A stretch of DNA of 35,492 bases from Lachnospiraceae bacterium (GTDB lineage: Bacteria; Bacillota; Clostridia; Lachnospirales; Lachnospiraceae). The stretch lies in the NCBI GenBank assembly GCA_017469935.1, contig JAFUFL010000012.1, positions 1-35,492 of the forward strand. Direction: 5' to 3'. Each line of letters starts with the position of its first letter. Positions within the stretch are counted from its first letter, which is position 1. The notes beneath the pieces were generated by a model that saw only the letters and a program-made list of their open reading frames with translations, had not been told where the DNA came from and made no database searches. Positions 6,968 through 15,153 of the stretch are shown here, piece after piece. Made by a program: the position numbers and the translations under genes.

Positions 6968-9007
6968 TTAATGGTCCGAGCCGTACCCCTGCTCGCTCTT
7001 TCTGATCATCTCTTCCCGAAACTCCTCGTAGGGATCCCCGTAGAGATAGAGCTCGTCTTCCGTCTCCAGGCGCCTGCGCGCCTCCTCGGCTCTTTTTCTG
7101 GCGCCCCGGTGGCCGCCGTAGGAGCCGCCGGCATCCTGTCCGATGGGTCCCTCCGGCTCCTGCTCTTCTTCCGGCAGCTCCATGGCGCCCTTGAACTGCG
7201 TCTCGTAGAGCTCCGTGTAGACGCCGCCCACTTTAACCAGGTCTTTGTGCTTGCCACGCTCCGCGATCATGCCGTCCTTGATCACCAGGATCTCATCCGC
7301 CGCCAGAATAGTGGACAGCCTGTGCGCGATCAGGATACTGGTCCTGGAAGAGACCAGCGGGTCGATCGCGTCCTGGATCTTGCGCTCGGAGATGGAATCC
7401 AGCGCCGAAGTCGCCTCGTCGAAGATGAGCAGCGCCGGGTCGCGCAGCAGCACGCGCGCGATGGAAAGCCTCTGTTTCTCGCCGCCCGAGAGCTTGAGCC
7501 CGCGGTTTCCGACCATGGTGTCCAGCCCATCCGGCTGCCGGGAGATGAAGTCGTAGATATTGGCCCTCTCGCAGGCGTCGATCAGCTCCTCCTCGGTGGC
7601 CTCGGGCTTTACGTAGAGCAGATTGTCGCGGATGGTCCCATTGAACAGGTAAGTATCCTGCGTCACCACACCGATATTGCCGCGCAGGAACTTCAGGTCC
7701 AGCTTTTTGACATCGATTCCGTCGAAGTCCACTTCGCCGCTCACGGCGTCGTACAGGCGCGGGATCAGGTTCACCAGCGTGCTCTTGCCTGAGCCCGAGG
7801 GCCCGACGATCGCGATGCTGTGCCCGGTCTCCAGCTTGAAACTGACGTCCTTCAGGATCTGTCTGGAGGGCTCATAGTGGAAGTTCACATGCTTGAACTC
7901 CACATTTCCCTCCGCGTGGTCCGGCGTGATCGCGTCGGGCGCGTTCTTGATCTCCACAGGCATGTCAAAATAGTCAAAGATCCTGGAGAACATGGCCATG
8001 GACCGCATCCAGTCGACCTGGATGTTGAGCAGCGAGTTCACAGGGCCGTACATCCTGCCCAGAAGGGCTACGAGCACCGTGATATCACCGACCGTGAGAT
8101 TGGAGTTGTAGTGCAGCATCAGAATGCCGCCCACCAGATACAGGAGCATGGGGCCCACGCTTGTGATCGTGGACAGCACGACTCGGAACCAGCGTCCCGC
8201 CATGCTCTCTCTGATGTTGAGCTCAATCATCTTGCGGTTGGCGGTCTCATAGCGGTTGTATTCGTACTCTTCCTTGCAGAAGAGCTTGACCAGCGTCTGT
8301 CCGCTGACGGACATGGTCTCGCCCAGAATGCCGTTGATCTCGTCGTTGCAGGCCTGCGCCTCCCTTGTGAGGCTCCAGCGCTTCTGCCCCGCCTTTCTGG
8401 TCGGGATCGTAAAGAGCGGCACAATGATAATGCCCACCGTCGCCAGGATCCAGTTCTTGCGGTACATGGCCACCAGCGCCACGATCAGAGTGATCGAATT
8501 GGACAGGATGCTGGTGAACGTGCCGGAGATCACTGTTTTGACCCCGTCGATGTCGCTGGTCATGCGCGTGATGATATCGCCCTGGTTGTTGGACGTAAAA
8601 AAGCGCTGCGACATGTTCTGCAGATGGCTGTACATCTGGTTTCGCATGTCAAACGTGATGTGCTGTGCGATCCAGGTATTGAGATAGCTCTCCGCCACGC
8701 CGATCAGGTTGGCGCCGGCGGTCACCGCCAGGGACAGCACGATATAGAAGATCAGCTTGTCGAAATTCCTGCCGATCAGCCCCTCATCGATGATCTTTCC
8801 GGTGAGGATCGACGGCATCAGCGACATGATCGAGGAGAAGACGATGCACAGAAGCGTCAGTGCAAACTGCTTCCAATAGGGCGCCAGATAGGAAAAGACG
8901 CGCTTTAAGAGCGCCGGCGTCACCTGCGGCAGATTTTGCTTTTCTTCCTCGGACATAAAGTTCCTGCTTCCGGGGCCGAACCCCATTCCATGACCTCCAG
9001 GGGGCAT
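6968..9007 (-). CDS. ABC exporter, fused permease-ATPase (multidrug type)
   Basis: Single-chain half transporter of 679 residues. After a Gly/Pro-rich start (PPGGHGMGFGPG) comes a six-helix ABC transmembrane domain (about 35-330) and a nucleotide-binding domain (about 365-600) with Walker A GPSGSGKST, Q-loop VVTQDTYLFNG, signature LSGGEKQRLSIAR, Walker B LLIFDEATSALD and an AHRLST His-switch. All catalytic residues are present, so it can act as a homodimer. A highly charged 75-residue tail (about 605-679, EEEQEPEGP then Arg/Glu-rich) is longer than usual and predicted disordered. The start has an AGAGG site. A 7-bp palindrome lies 22-38 bp upstream (see the repeat at 9029). Confidence 0.95.
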   Translation of the reverse strand: MPPGGHGMGFGPGSRNFMSEEEKQNLPQVTPALLKRVFSYLAPYWKQFALTLLCIVFSSIMSLMPSILTGKIIDEGLIGRNFDKLIFYIVLSLAVTAGANLIGVAESYLNTWIAQHITFDMRNQMYSHLQNMSQRFFTSNNQGDIITRMTSDIDGVKTVISGTFTSILSNSITLIVALVAMYRKNWILATVGIIIVPLFTIPTRKAGQKRWSLTREAQACNDEINGILGETMSVSGQTLVKLFCKEEYEYNRYETANRKMIELNIRESMAGRWFRVVLSTITSVGPMLLYLVGGILMLHYNSNLTVGDITVLVALLGRMYGPVNSLLNIQVDWMRSMAMFSRIFDYFDMPVEIKNAPDAITPDHAEGNVEFKHVNFHYEPSRQILKDVSFKLETGHSIAIVGPSGSGKSTLVNLIPRLYDAVSGEVDFDGIDVKKLDLKFLRGNIGVVTQDTYLFNGTIRDNLLYVKPEATEEELIDACERANIYDFISRQPDGLDTMVGNRGLKLSGGEKQRLSIARVLLRDPALLIFDEATSALDSISERKIQDAIDPLVSSRTSILIAHRLSTILAADEILVIKDGMIAERGKHKDLVKVGGVYTELYETQFKGAMELPEEEQEPEGPIGQDAGGSYGGHRGARKRAEEARRRLETEDELYLYGDPYEEFREEMIRKSEQGYGSDH

Positions 9008-9028
9008 AAGACACCTCTTTCTGTTTCA

Positions 9029-9045
9029 GGCTCGCCGGGCGAGCC
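9029..9045. repeat. Palindrome copy 1 (GGCTCGC-CGG-GCGAGCC)
   Basis: Perfect 7-bp inverted repeat with a 3-nt loop, between the nitroreductase stop and the ABC exporter start. The same architecture recurs at 20727-20743 and, as GGCCCGC/GCGGGCC, at 27206-27222. Confidence 0.8.
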
Positions 9046-9060
9046 GCGCCGTGTGCATTA

Positions 9061-9597
9061 TCAGTATTTGTTGATGTGGATCTTTCCGTAGGGAAGCGCA
9101 TCCAGCGGCGTCGACGGCCACTCCTGCTCGGGCATTCCCAGGGACAGGATCGCCTCCAGTCTGCACTCCGCGGGATACTGCAAAATAGTGCGGGCATACT
9201 CCTCCGCCGTCTCCCCGTCCATGGCCATTCTCTCGCGGCCCTGGATCCAGCAGCTGGCGACGCCCAGCGCGCTCGCCATCAGGTGCATGTTTTCCATGAC
9301 GCAGCAGCAGTCCTCGGTCCAGACGTCGGACTTCTCCTCATCTCCCACGACCACAATGGCCAGGTCCGCTCCCGCCAGCATTCTGGCGGCTCCACCCATT
9401 CGGCTGCTCGACAGATCGATCAGCTTCTGTTTGTCCCTGACGACGATCAGCTCCCAGGGGCGGATGGCCCGGCCGGACGGCGCCAGCATGCCCGCCTGCA
9501 GGATCAGGTTCAGTTTCTCCATGGGCACCGGCTCGCCGGAATAGCTGCGAACGCTCCTTCTTCTCTGCATGATTTCCAGTAATTCTTCACCGCTCAT
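9061..9597 (-). CDS. Nitroreductase-family FMN oxidoreductase
   Basis: NAD(P)H-dependent flavin enzyme of about 178 residues, cytoplasmic. The RRRSVRSYS block at the N-terminus is the classical FMN-phosphate-binding motif, followed by LAPSGRAIRPWELIVV and, near the C-terminus, the LGVASCWIQG segment typical of the family. It is of the short type (178 aa, versus about 215 for NfsB). The ATG at 9595-9597 with GGAGG 12 bases upstream is chosen; an upstream in-frame TTG at 9628-9630 has no ribosome binding site. It is first in an operon with the ABC and MATE exporters, which suggests reduction of a nitro or quinone-like compound coupled to export (inference). Confidence 0.9.
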   Translation of the reverse strand: MSGEELLEIMQRRRSVRSYSGEPVPMEKLNLILQAGMLAPSGRAIRPWELIVVRDKQKLIDLSSSRMGGAARMLAGADLAIVVVGDEEKSDVWTEDCCCVMENMHLMASALGVASCWIQGRERMAMDGETAEEYARTILQYPAECRLEAILSLGMPEQEWPSTPLDALPYGKIHINKY

Positions 9598-9653
9598 ACT
9601 ATTTTGACACCTCCCGATTATTCGTATCAATGGAAACTTTCGTCCACGCTACT

Positions 9654-9682
9654 ATTGTACCAGATAAGCGCTGCGGAAATAA
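9654..9682 (-). promoter_or_regulatory. Possible extended -10 promoter for the nitroreductase operon
   Basis: On the minus strand TGGTACAAT (extended -10; TACAAT at 9654-9659) lies about 57 bp before the nitroreductase ATG. The -35 region is weak (TTATTT) and falls within the neighbouring hairpin. Confidence 0.4.
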
Positions 9683-9694
9683 AATCCGCAGCGC
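9668..9694 (-). terminator. Hairpin after the AGCS symporter gene, probable terminator
   Basis: Perfect 10-bp stem (GCGCTGCGGA with its complement) and a 7-nt loop, 36-62 bp downstream of the symporter stop. The following minus-strand bases (TTATCTGG) are only weakly T-rich, so it may be an inefficient terminator. Confidence 0.5.
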
Positions 9695-9729
9695 CCATAA
9701 AAAGATTTCAATATGTTCCCGCCGTGTGC

Positions 9730-11121
9730 TTACAGGACGCCCTTGTTGGCGTTCTTGAGCACGGGGATCTCCGTCTCGTCCCTGTCGTTGATGTGCGAGC
9801 CGCTGTACTTCTTGGTCTCAGCCGCAATGACATTACTCAGGAGCAGTACCGCAAAGATGTTGGGGATAGCCATAAGGCCGTTGAGCAGGTCCGCCAGATC
9901 CCAGATCAGGTTCAGCTCCACCAGCGAACCGACGAAGATACCGATTACCCAGAGAATCTTGTAGAGCATGATGACCTTCTCGCCAAACAGATAGACGGCG
10001 CATCTCTCGCCGTAGTAATACCAGCCCAGGATCGTCGAGAACGCGAATGTGATCAGGCCTACGACCAGGACCGGAACTCCGATGTAAGGGATCATGCCAA
10101 AAGCCAGACTGGTCAGCTCGCTTCCGTTTCCGGAAAGTCCGTCGATGCTGGGGTGCTTGATGATACTGGAGACCAGGACAAGGCCGGTCATAAGGCAGAT
10201 GACAACCGTATCCCAGAACGTGCCGGTCATGGAGACCAGAGCCTGTCTCTTGGGATTGCGGGTCTGTGCCGCGGAGGCGACCAGAGGAGCGGAACCCATA
10301 CCGGACTCATTGGAGAAAAGTCCGCGCGCGAAGCCGTAGCGGCAGGCGCTCGCGATGGTGCTTCCCACGAAACCGCCGCCGACTGCCTTGGTCGTGAAGG
10401 CAGAAGAGATGATGACGCCGATTGCCTGTCCAAGGACATCCGCGTTCTTGACCAGGATGACCAGACATCCCAGTACATAGAAAGCTGCCATAAAGGGAAC
10501 CAGCTTCTCGGACACCTTGGTGATGGACTGAATGCCGCCGATGATGACCAGCGCCACAATCGCGCTCAGGATCACTGCTACGATGATCGGATTGACCTTG
10601 AAATTCGTCGTGATATTGGCTACGACAGCATTCGCCTGAACGGTGCAGCCGATTCCGAAGGCGCACAGCGCCGCAAGGCTTGAGAACAGAATGCCCGCCC
10701 ACTTGGCGTTCAGGCCGCGGTCCAGCGCGTACATGGCGCCGCCGATCATGGTGCCGTTCTCACTCTTTACTCTGTATTTGACGCCGATGAGGGTCTCCGC
10801 ATATTTGGTCGCGATGCCGAAGATACCGGTCATCCACATCCAGAAGACCGATCCCGGTCCGCCCATGGCAATTGCCGTGCCGACACCGATAATGTTACCG
10901 GTTCCGATCGTAGAAGAAAGTGCCGTCGTCAGTGCGCCGAACTGAGAGACATCGCCTTCCGAGTCCTCGTCAGCTGTGACAGACATCTTGATCGCCTTGA
11001 AAATGTCCTTCTGAATGAATCCCGTCCGGATCGTCATGAAGATATGCGTGCCGAACAGCAGGATGATCAGCGGCCATCCCCACAGGAAACCGTCAATGGT
11101 GCTAATGAGTTTTGCAAACAT
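9730..11121 (-). CDS. AGCS-family sodium:alanine (amino acid) symporter
   Basis: Integral membrane amino acid carrier of about 463 residues, normal for the alanine/glycine:cation symporter family. The family signature is present near residues 80-120: ALSSTIGTGNIIGVGTAIA followed by GGPGSVFWMWMTG. About 10-11 hydrophobic helices follow, with NESGMGSAPLVASAAQT in the middle as in AlsT/DagA proteins. The start at 11119-11121 (MFAKLISTIDGFLWG) is chosen because GAAGGGG precedes it; an upstream extension MAKEGEK would include that site. It is flanked by hairpins on both sides, so it is a single-gene unit. It imports alanine or glycine with Na+. Confidence 0.95.
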   Translation of the reverse strand: MFAKLISTIDGFLWGWPLIILLFGTHIFMTIRTGFIQKDIFKAIKMSVTADEDSEGDVSQFGALTTALSSTIGTGNIIGVGTAIAMGGPGSVFWMWMTGIFGIATKYAETLIGVKYRVKSENGTMIGGAMYALDRGLNAKWAGILFSSLAALCAFGIGCTVQANAVVANITTNFKVNPIIVAVILSAIVALVIIGGIQSITKVSEKLVPFMAAFYVLGCLVILVKNADVLGQAIGVIISSAFTTKAVGGGFVGSTIASACRYGFARGLFSNESGMGSAPLVASAAQTRNPKRQALVSMTGTFWDTVVICLMTGLVLVSSIIKHPSIDGLSGNGSELTSLAFGMIPYIGVPVLVVGLITFAFSTILGWYYYGERCAVYLFGEKVIMLYKILWVIGIFVGSLVELNLIWDLADLLNGLMAIPNIFAVLLLSNVIAAETKKYSGSHINDRDETEIPVLKNANKGVL

Positions 11122-11264
11122 CTTTTCCCCTTCCTTCGCCAAGTCGGCGTTACTTTCGCTTTCCTTGATCCCCCAAAACGAAAAGCGCCAATATACACCG
11201 TCACTTCAGCGTGCTAAATATAATTCGAATACAACTTTACCACATCATAGGGGGAAAGTAAAAC

Positions 11265-11305
11265 AAAAAAAGGCTGTGACGAGTGCCCGGCACTCTTCAC
11301 AGCCT
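11265..11305 (-). terminator. Rho-independent terminator of the Asp-repeat protein gene
   Basis: Long hairpin: 9-bp outer stem (11271-11279 with 11297-11305) and inner GAGTGC/GCACTC stem, followed on the minus strand by a T run interrupted by one G. It lies about 40 bp after the stop at 11344. Confidence 0.9.
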
Positions 11306-11343
11306 CCGACTCGGACCGATTCAGTCACATGTCGCTCTCCACG

Positions 11344-11784
11344 TTATTTCTTCATCCTCTTCTGCAGTTCCTTGACAACTTTGGCAAGGGCACGAAGCGC
11401 GTCATAAGTCTCTTCTTCCGTCGCCTCATCGCTGACCAGGGTCGCGTAAATCTTCACAAGCTTCAGCTGAGACTTGTTCTTAATTGTCTCTCCCATGCTC
11501 AGAAGTTTGATATTGCCGTCTCCGTTCTGGTCGATGTAAGCGGTGTCCGGGAAATTATTATCGTTTGTATCATCCAGGAACAGGTTAAATTTGCCGTCCC
11601 CCGTCAGATCGAGTGCAAGAAGATCCGGTGCGCCGTTCCCCGTAGTGTCAATAAGAGCCGCATCCGCCATTTTGTCGCCGTTCAGATCGACCAGAATACG
11701 ATCAGCCTCCATCGCAAGAACACTGATCTTCGCCGCATTGATCGCACTTGTAAACCTTTTCTTAGTCTGTTTTAAAGTTCCCAT
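11344..11784 (-). CDS. Small protein with five Asp-rich calcium-loop-like repeats
   Basis: Protein of 146 residues, not assigned to a named family. About residues 32-95 hold five consecutive 12-14 residue units with the loop pattern D-x-N/T-G/D-D/N-G-x-x-D: DLNGDKMAD, DTTGNGAPD, DLTGDGKFN, DTNDNNFPD and DQNGDGNIK, each followed by a short hydrophobic strand. This is the spacing of calcium-binding loops in thrombospondin type 3, dockerin and related repeats. The N-terminus (MGTLKQTKKRF) is basic with no signal peptide or membrane helix. The C-terminus (about 100-146) is a charged helix ending LQKRMKK. Calcium-loop repeats in a protein without an export signal are odd. It has its own promoter and terminator and a GGAGGGG site. 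Confidence 0.75.
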   Translation of the reverse strand: MGTLKQTKKRFTSAINAAKISVLAMEADRILVDLNGDKMADAALIDTTGNGAPDLLALDLTGDGKFNLFLDDTNDNNFPDTAYIDQNGDGNIKLLSMGETIKNKSQLKLVKIYATLVSDEATEEETYDALRALAKVVKELQKRMKK

Positions 11785-11868
11785 GTCAAAGTCCCCTCCG
11801 AATTATTGTCTTCGTGTGATACTGTAACTACCCAGCCGTTTTCATCGTTCTGAACAGCATATATATTT

Positions 11869-11896
11869 AGTATATTCCAAATTGTGTCCAAATCAA
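11869..11896 (-). promoter_or_regulatory. Promoter of the Asp-repeat protein gene
   Basis: Minus strand: -35 TTGATT (11891-11896), 16-bp spacer, -10 TATACT (11869-11874). The implied leader is about 80 nt before the ATG at 11784. Confidence 0.65.
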
Positions 11897-11899
11897 GTC

Positions 11900-12676
11900 T
11901 CAGGTCTCATCCTTCATACTGTCTTCCAGGGCATCCACGATCGTCTCTACCACCTTTGTCGCCTTCTTCTGCACGCTCTCCGGCGCGTAAGGGAAGGTAT
12001 AGGAGACGTCGGAGGCCTCAAGAAGCGGAAGGTCGTTGACGGAATCGCCGATTCCGTACAGCTTGATCTCTCCGTAAGTCTCTCTCATGTACTCGCGCAG
12101 GAACTCAACGCCCTTGCCCTTGGAGCATCCCTTGGGCGCGATGTCGATCTCGATGACGTTCTGGAAGGCGTTTACGCTGTCGCCCCAGATCTCGTTGATC
12201 TCCGCGGCCATTCTCTCCGCCTCGTCCAAGCTCTCCGTGTGGATGCTGACCTGATGGATCAGCCCCTTGGGGCAGTCCGCGACGCTCTTGACGACATAGT
12301 ACTTGCCCGGATAATCCATGGGGGCAAATACGCAGATATCGCCCTCGACGTCCAGCGTGAACCTGTAATTCTCGATTCCGTACTTATCAAGGATCTCCTG
12401 GGCCACGACCGGATCCACGCCGCGCTTTCTGATATCTTTCAGGTCCTTGTCCACGATGTTGGCGCCGCTGCTGGTGATAAAGAAATCCGGCTCCACAAAT
12501 CCTGTAATGAAAGGCGTCAGGCCGCCCACCTGTCTGCCGGTGCACAGTCCGAAAAGATGTCCGGCTTTCTGATACTCGCGAATCTTCTCCACGTTCTCGG
12601 CGGGGAGCTTGCGGTCGTCCTCCGCCTTGTAGAAATACAGTGTCCCATCAAAATCACTTGCAAAAACCTTCTTCAT
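11900..12676 (-). CDS. HAD-superfamily Cof-type phosphatase
   Basis: Cytoplasmic phosphohydrolase of 258 residues. Motif I DFDGTLY carries the nucleophile Asp8 and acid Asp10. Motif II is LCTGRQ with Thr near residue 46. The motif III region has a lysine before GVEFLREY, and motif IV is GIGDSVNDLPLLEASD. The C2-type cap between motifs II and III places it in the Cof/YidA group that acts on sugar phosphates and other small phosphates. Its start is preceded by AGGAG. It lies 29 bp after the GH32 gene on the same strand, so a role in sugar-phosphate turnover with that enzyme is possible but unproven. Confidence 0.92.
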   Translation of the reverse strand: MKKVFASDFDGTLYFYKAEDDRKLPAENVEKIREYQKAGHLFGLCTGRQVGGLTPFITGFVEPDFFITSSGANIVDKDLKDIRKRGVDPVVAQEILDKYGIENYRFTLDVEGDICVFAPMDYPGKYYVVKSVADCPKGLIHQVSIHTESLDEAERMAAEINEIWGDSVNAFQNVIEIDIAPKGCSKGKGVEFLREYMRETYGEIKLYGIGDSVNDLPLLEASDVSYTFPYAPESVQKKATKVVETIVDALEDSMKDET

Positions 12677-12705
12677 GATTCTGGTCTCCTTTCAGGTTCC
12701 GGGTC

Positions 12706-14163
12706 TCAGACTACGAAATCATCCTTGACGGACGCTTTGAGCTTCCATATTTTGACCTGTACGTCGCCCTGGGCCGTATAATTAAACTCCTCGGATGTCG
12801 GATAGCTGTGGGCCGTAAACGTCGCTTCGCCGTCGTTGGCAAAATATTCCACGGAGCTTCTGTCCACGAAAATCTCCAGTTTTCTCAGGCCGTTCTCAAG
12901 AGGCATCTCCAGGACTTCTCCGACCTGCTCGTTGCAGCGGTTGGTCATACCTCTCTTATCGAAGGTGCAGACGCCTCTGGCCGCATCGTAGTGCATAGTC
13001 AGCCCGCCGCTTCCGTCCGCCTTTGTGAACAGATTGAAATCCGCGTCTCCGTCGCCAAAGAGCACCTGGATCTCGCAGGCCGCAGGGATCATGCCGTTTG
13101 CGGGAAGCTCCCCGTCGCGCAGATCGTATACACCGGGTACCGGAGTCTGAATGAGCTTTCCGTCTACGATGCGAAGCTCTCTGGGCAGGCTCATGCTGCC
13201 CTCCCAGTCCTCGGGCTCCGTGCAGTAGTGGTTGTCCGGAAGTCCGATCCAGCCGATCAGGATGGCCTTGTCGGGATCGCCCACGTTGGAAGCGCCCTGC
13301 GCCGCATAGAAGTCAAATCCGAAGTCCAGATACTGATAATCGCCGTCCGGCGTGAACGTCAGCGTGTCATAGTCCATCGTTCCGATCAGATAGACGTTGT
13401 GATTTGTGCTCTCGGCCCTGCCCGGAAGTTTCGTGTACTGAGGGGAGAAGATCAGCAGGTCCTTGCCGCTGATATTGACGATGTAAGGGCACTCCCACAT
13501 GCCGCCGAAGCTCTCATAGCCCGGCACATGGAGCTGTCCGGCGAAGCTCCATCCGCTCAGAAGCTCCTTGGATTTATAGATCAGGATCGTTCCTTTTTTG
13601 TCCAAGGTCTGTGCGCCGATCAGGATGTAATACATCTGTTTCTCTTCGTTGTAGATGACCTTGGGATCTCTCTGATGCTCGCTGTAGTCGTCGCGGGGGC
13701 CGAACAGAGGCTCGGGGAGTTTGACCGGCTTGCCGTCCTCACCCAGATAGGCGGCGCAGGTCCAGGGCGTGCGTACCCAGTTCTCGTCCCTGTGGTTTCC
13801 AGTGTAGAAGAAATACAGATCGTCTCCTGCCGAGATCGCGGAACCGGAGTGCGTACCCTTGTTGTCGTAGTCGCGGTCGGGTTTGAGACCGACGCCTGCG
13901 TTCTTCCAGTGCACGAGGTCCTCGCTGGTCACGTGGTACCAGTACTTGAGTCCGTGGACGGCTCCCCAGGGGCACCACTGGTAGAACAGGTGCCATACCC
14001 CTTTGTGATAAGTAAATCCGTTCGGATCGCTGGACAGGCCTGTCACGGGCTGCACGTGGTACAGCTGCCGGTAGACCGATTTCGAAATTCTTTCGTGAAG
14101 ATCCCTGATCTCATCCGCGCTCTGAAGCACTCTGTAGCGCTCATCTCTGCTCCATTCCCTCAT
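12706..14163 (-). CDS. sacA: GH32 sucrose(-6-phosphate) hydrolase / beta-fructosidase
   Basis: Intracellular glycoside hydrolase family 32 enzyme of 485 residues. The three catalytic blocks are visible: SSDPNGF (nucleophile Asp46; family consensus WMNDPNG, here LSSDPNG), QRDPK with transition-state Asp166, and WECPY with acid/base Glu224. The five-blade propeller (about 36-345) is followed by a C-terminal beta-sandwich with the typical DRSSVEYF segment near 430. There is no signal peptide, so it acts on imported sucrose, sucrose-6-phosphate or short fructans. The start ATG at 14161-14163 has a GGGAGG site 6 bases upstream; a further upstream ATG would place that site inside the coding region. 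No PTS or ABC sugar importer is nearby. sacA is a family-based symbol; the exact substrate is not shown. Confidence 0.9.
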   Translation of the reverse strand: MREWSRDERYRVLQSADEIRDLHERISKSVYRQLYHVQPVTGLSSDPNGFTYHKGVWHLFYQWCPWGAVHGLKYWYHVTSEDLVHWKNAGVGLKPDRDYDNKGTHSGSAISAGDDLYFFYTGNHRDENWVRTPWTCAAYLGEDGKPVKLPEPLFGPRDDYSEHQRDPKVIYNEEKQMYYILIGAQTLDKKGTILIYKSKELLSGWSFAGQLHVPGYESFGGMWECPYIVNISGKDLLIFSPQYTKLPGRAESTNHNVYLIGTMDYDTLTFTPDGDYQYLDFGFDFYAAQGASNVGDPDKAILIGWIGLPDNHYCTEPEDWEGSMSLPRELRIVDGKLIQTPVPGVYDLRDGELPANGMIPAACEIQVLFGDGDADFNLFTKADGSGGLTMHYDAARGVCTFDKRGMTNRCNEQVGEVLEMPLENGLRKLEIFVDRSSVEYFANDGEATFTAHSYPTSEEFNYTAQGDVQVKIWKLKASVKDDFVV

Positions 14164-14229
14164 AGGTAACCTCCCTGAATACAATATGGAAAATATCTAT
14201 ACCACTTCTGTTACCTCTATTTTAACATG

Positions 14230-14997
14230 TTATTGCGGCTTGTATATATAGTAATAGGCGGCGGGAACGATCAGGCCTCCGCCGATGATATTTCCGATTG
14301 TGACAGGGAGGAGATTTCCGATCAGCATCTGTCCCGCGCTCACGGGAGCTCCCAGCATCATTCCGAGGGGAATGTACGTCATGTTTGCCACGCTGTGCTC
14401 AAATCCCGCAAAGACAAACATGGCAATGGGGAACCAGATGGCCAGGATCTTTCCGGTCAGGTCCTTGGCTCCCGCCTGCATCCAGCAGGCCAGAACGACC
14501 AGAATATTGCAGAGGACGCCTCGGATCAGGCCCTCCCCGAAGCTCATCGCCACTTTGGAAGTCGCCACAGCCACCGCTCTCTCTCCGAGCGCGCCGCCGT
14601 ACAGGCCGCTCCCGGCCAGAAGGGCGGACAGAAACAGTGCGCCCGCAAAGTTTCCCAGGTAGACTACTACCCAGTTGGTCAGCATCTGCTTCATGGAGAT
14701 CTTTTTATCCGCCAGCGCCAGCGTCAGCAGACAGTTCCCCGTGAACAGCTCCGCCCCGCACAGGATGACCATCATAAGTCCCGCGGGAAAGAGAGACGCT
14801 CCCACAAGTTTGCCCATCATCTGCTCGAATCCCGTTTCCGCACCCGCCGTGGCGATCAGAAATACATGCGAGCCCAGCCCGATATAGATGCCGGCGGCTA
14901 TACCCAGCAAAAACATCTTGGCGATCGGCAGATTTGCCTTTTTTGTTCCGTTTCCGATCCAGATCTGCAGAATCTCGGCCGGTGAATTTGTTCCCAT
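14230..14997 (-). CDS. Formate/nitrite transporter (FNT family, FocA/NirC-like)
   Basis: Membrane channel of 255 residues, usual length for FNT, which forms pentamers with six helices per subunit. Recognisable blocks are GAELFTGN in the first half (omega-loop helix break), LVVLACWM, KILAIWFPIAMFVFAGFEHSVANM with the conserved central His (FEHSVANM), and the matching second-half break. The neighbouring phosphate acetyltransferase gene, typical of mixed-acid fermentation, supports formate as substrate; hydrosulfide or nitrite cannot be excluded. A GGAGG site precedes the ATG. Its likely leader includes the terminator hairpin of the upstream pta gene (15031-15064). Confidence 0.92.
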   Translation of the reverse strand: MGTNSPAEILQIWIGNGTKKANLPIAKMFLLGIAAGIYIGLGSHVFLIATAGAETGFEQMMGKLVGASLFPAGLMMVILCGAELFTGNCLLTLALADKKISMKQMLTNWVVVYLGNFAGALFLSALLAGSGLYGGALGERAVAVATSKVAMSFGEGLIRGVLCNILVVLACWMQAGAKDLTGKILAIWFPIAMFVFAGFEHSVANMTYIPLGMMLGAPVSAGQMLIGNLLPVTIGNIIGGGLIVPAAYYYIYKPQ

Positions 14998-15030
14998 AGC
15001 AGTTCCTCCGTTTCGTAATTCTCTCTAAGT

Positions 15031-15064
15031 AAAAAACGCGCCTGCGGGTTGTCCCGCAGACGCG
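15031..15064 (-). terminator. Terminator of pta
   Basis: Minus-strand stem CGCG-T-CTGCGGG pairing with CCCGCAG-G-CGCG around a 4-nt loop, followed by six T. It lies 90-123 bp after the pta stop and just upstream of the FNT gene. Confidence 0.9.
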
Positions 15065-15075
15065 CCGACGCTTGC

Positions 15076-15104
15076 ATTATACAAGTGGACTGGCCGTAAT
15101 AGAA
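15076..15104 (-). promoter_or_regulatory. Possible promoter for the FNT gene, upstream of the pta terminator
   Basis: Minus strand: perfect -10 TATAAT (15076-15081) with a poor -35 TTCTAT at 17 bp. A small inverted repeat CACTA-N3-TAGTG lies at 15115-15127, just upstream of the -35. If used, the transcript would pass through the hairpin at 15031-15064 before reaching the FNT gene. Confidence 0.35.
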
Positions 15105-15153
15105 GTACTAAAACCACTAAAATAGTGATTATTTACGGCTCATTCATGTATTT

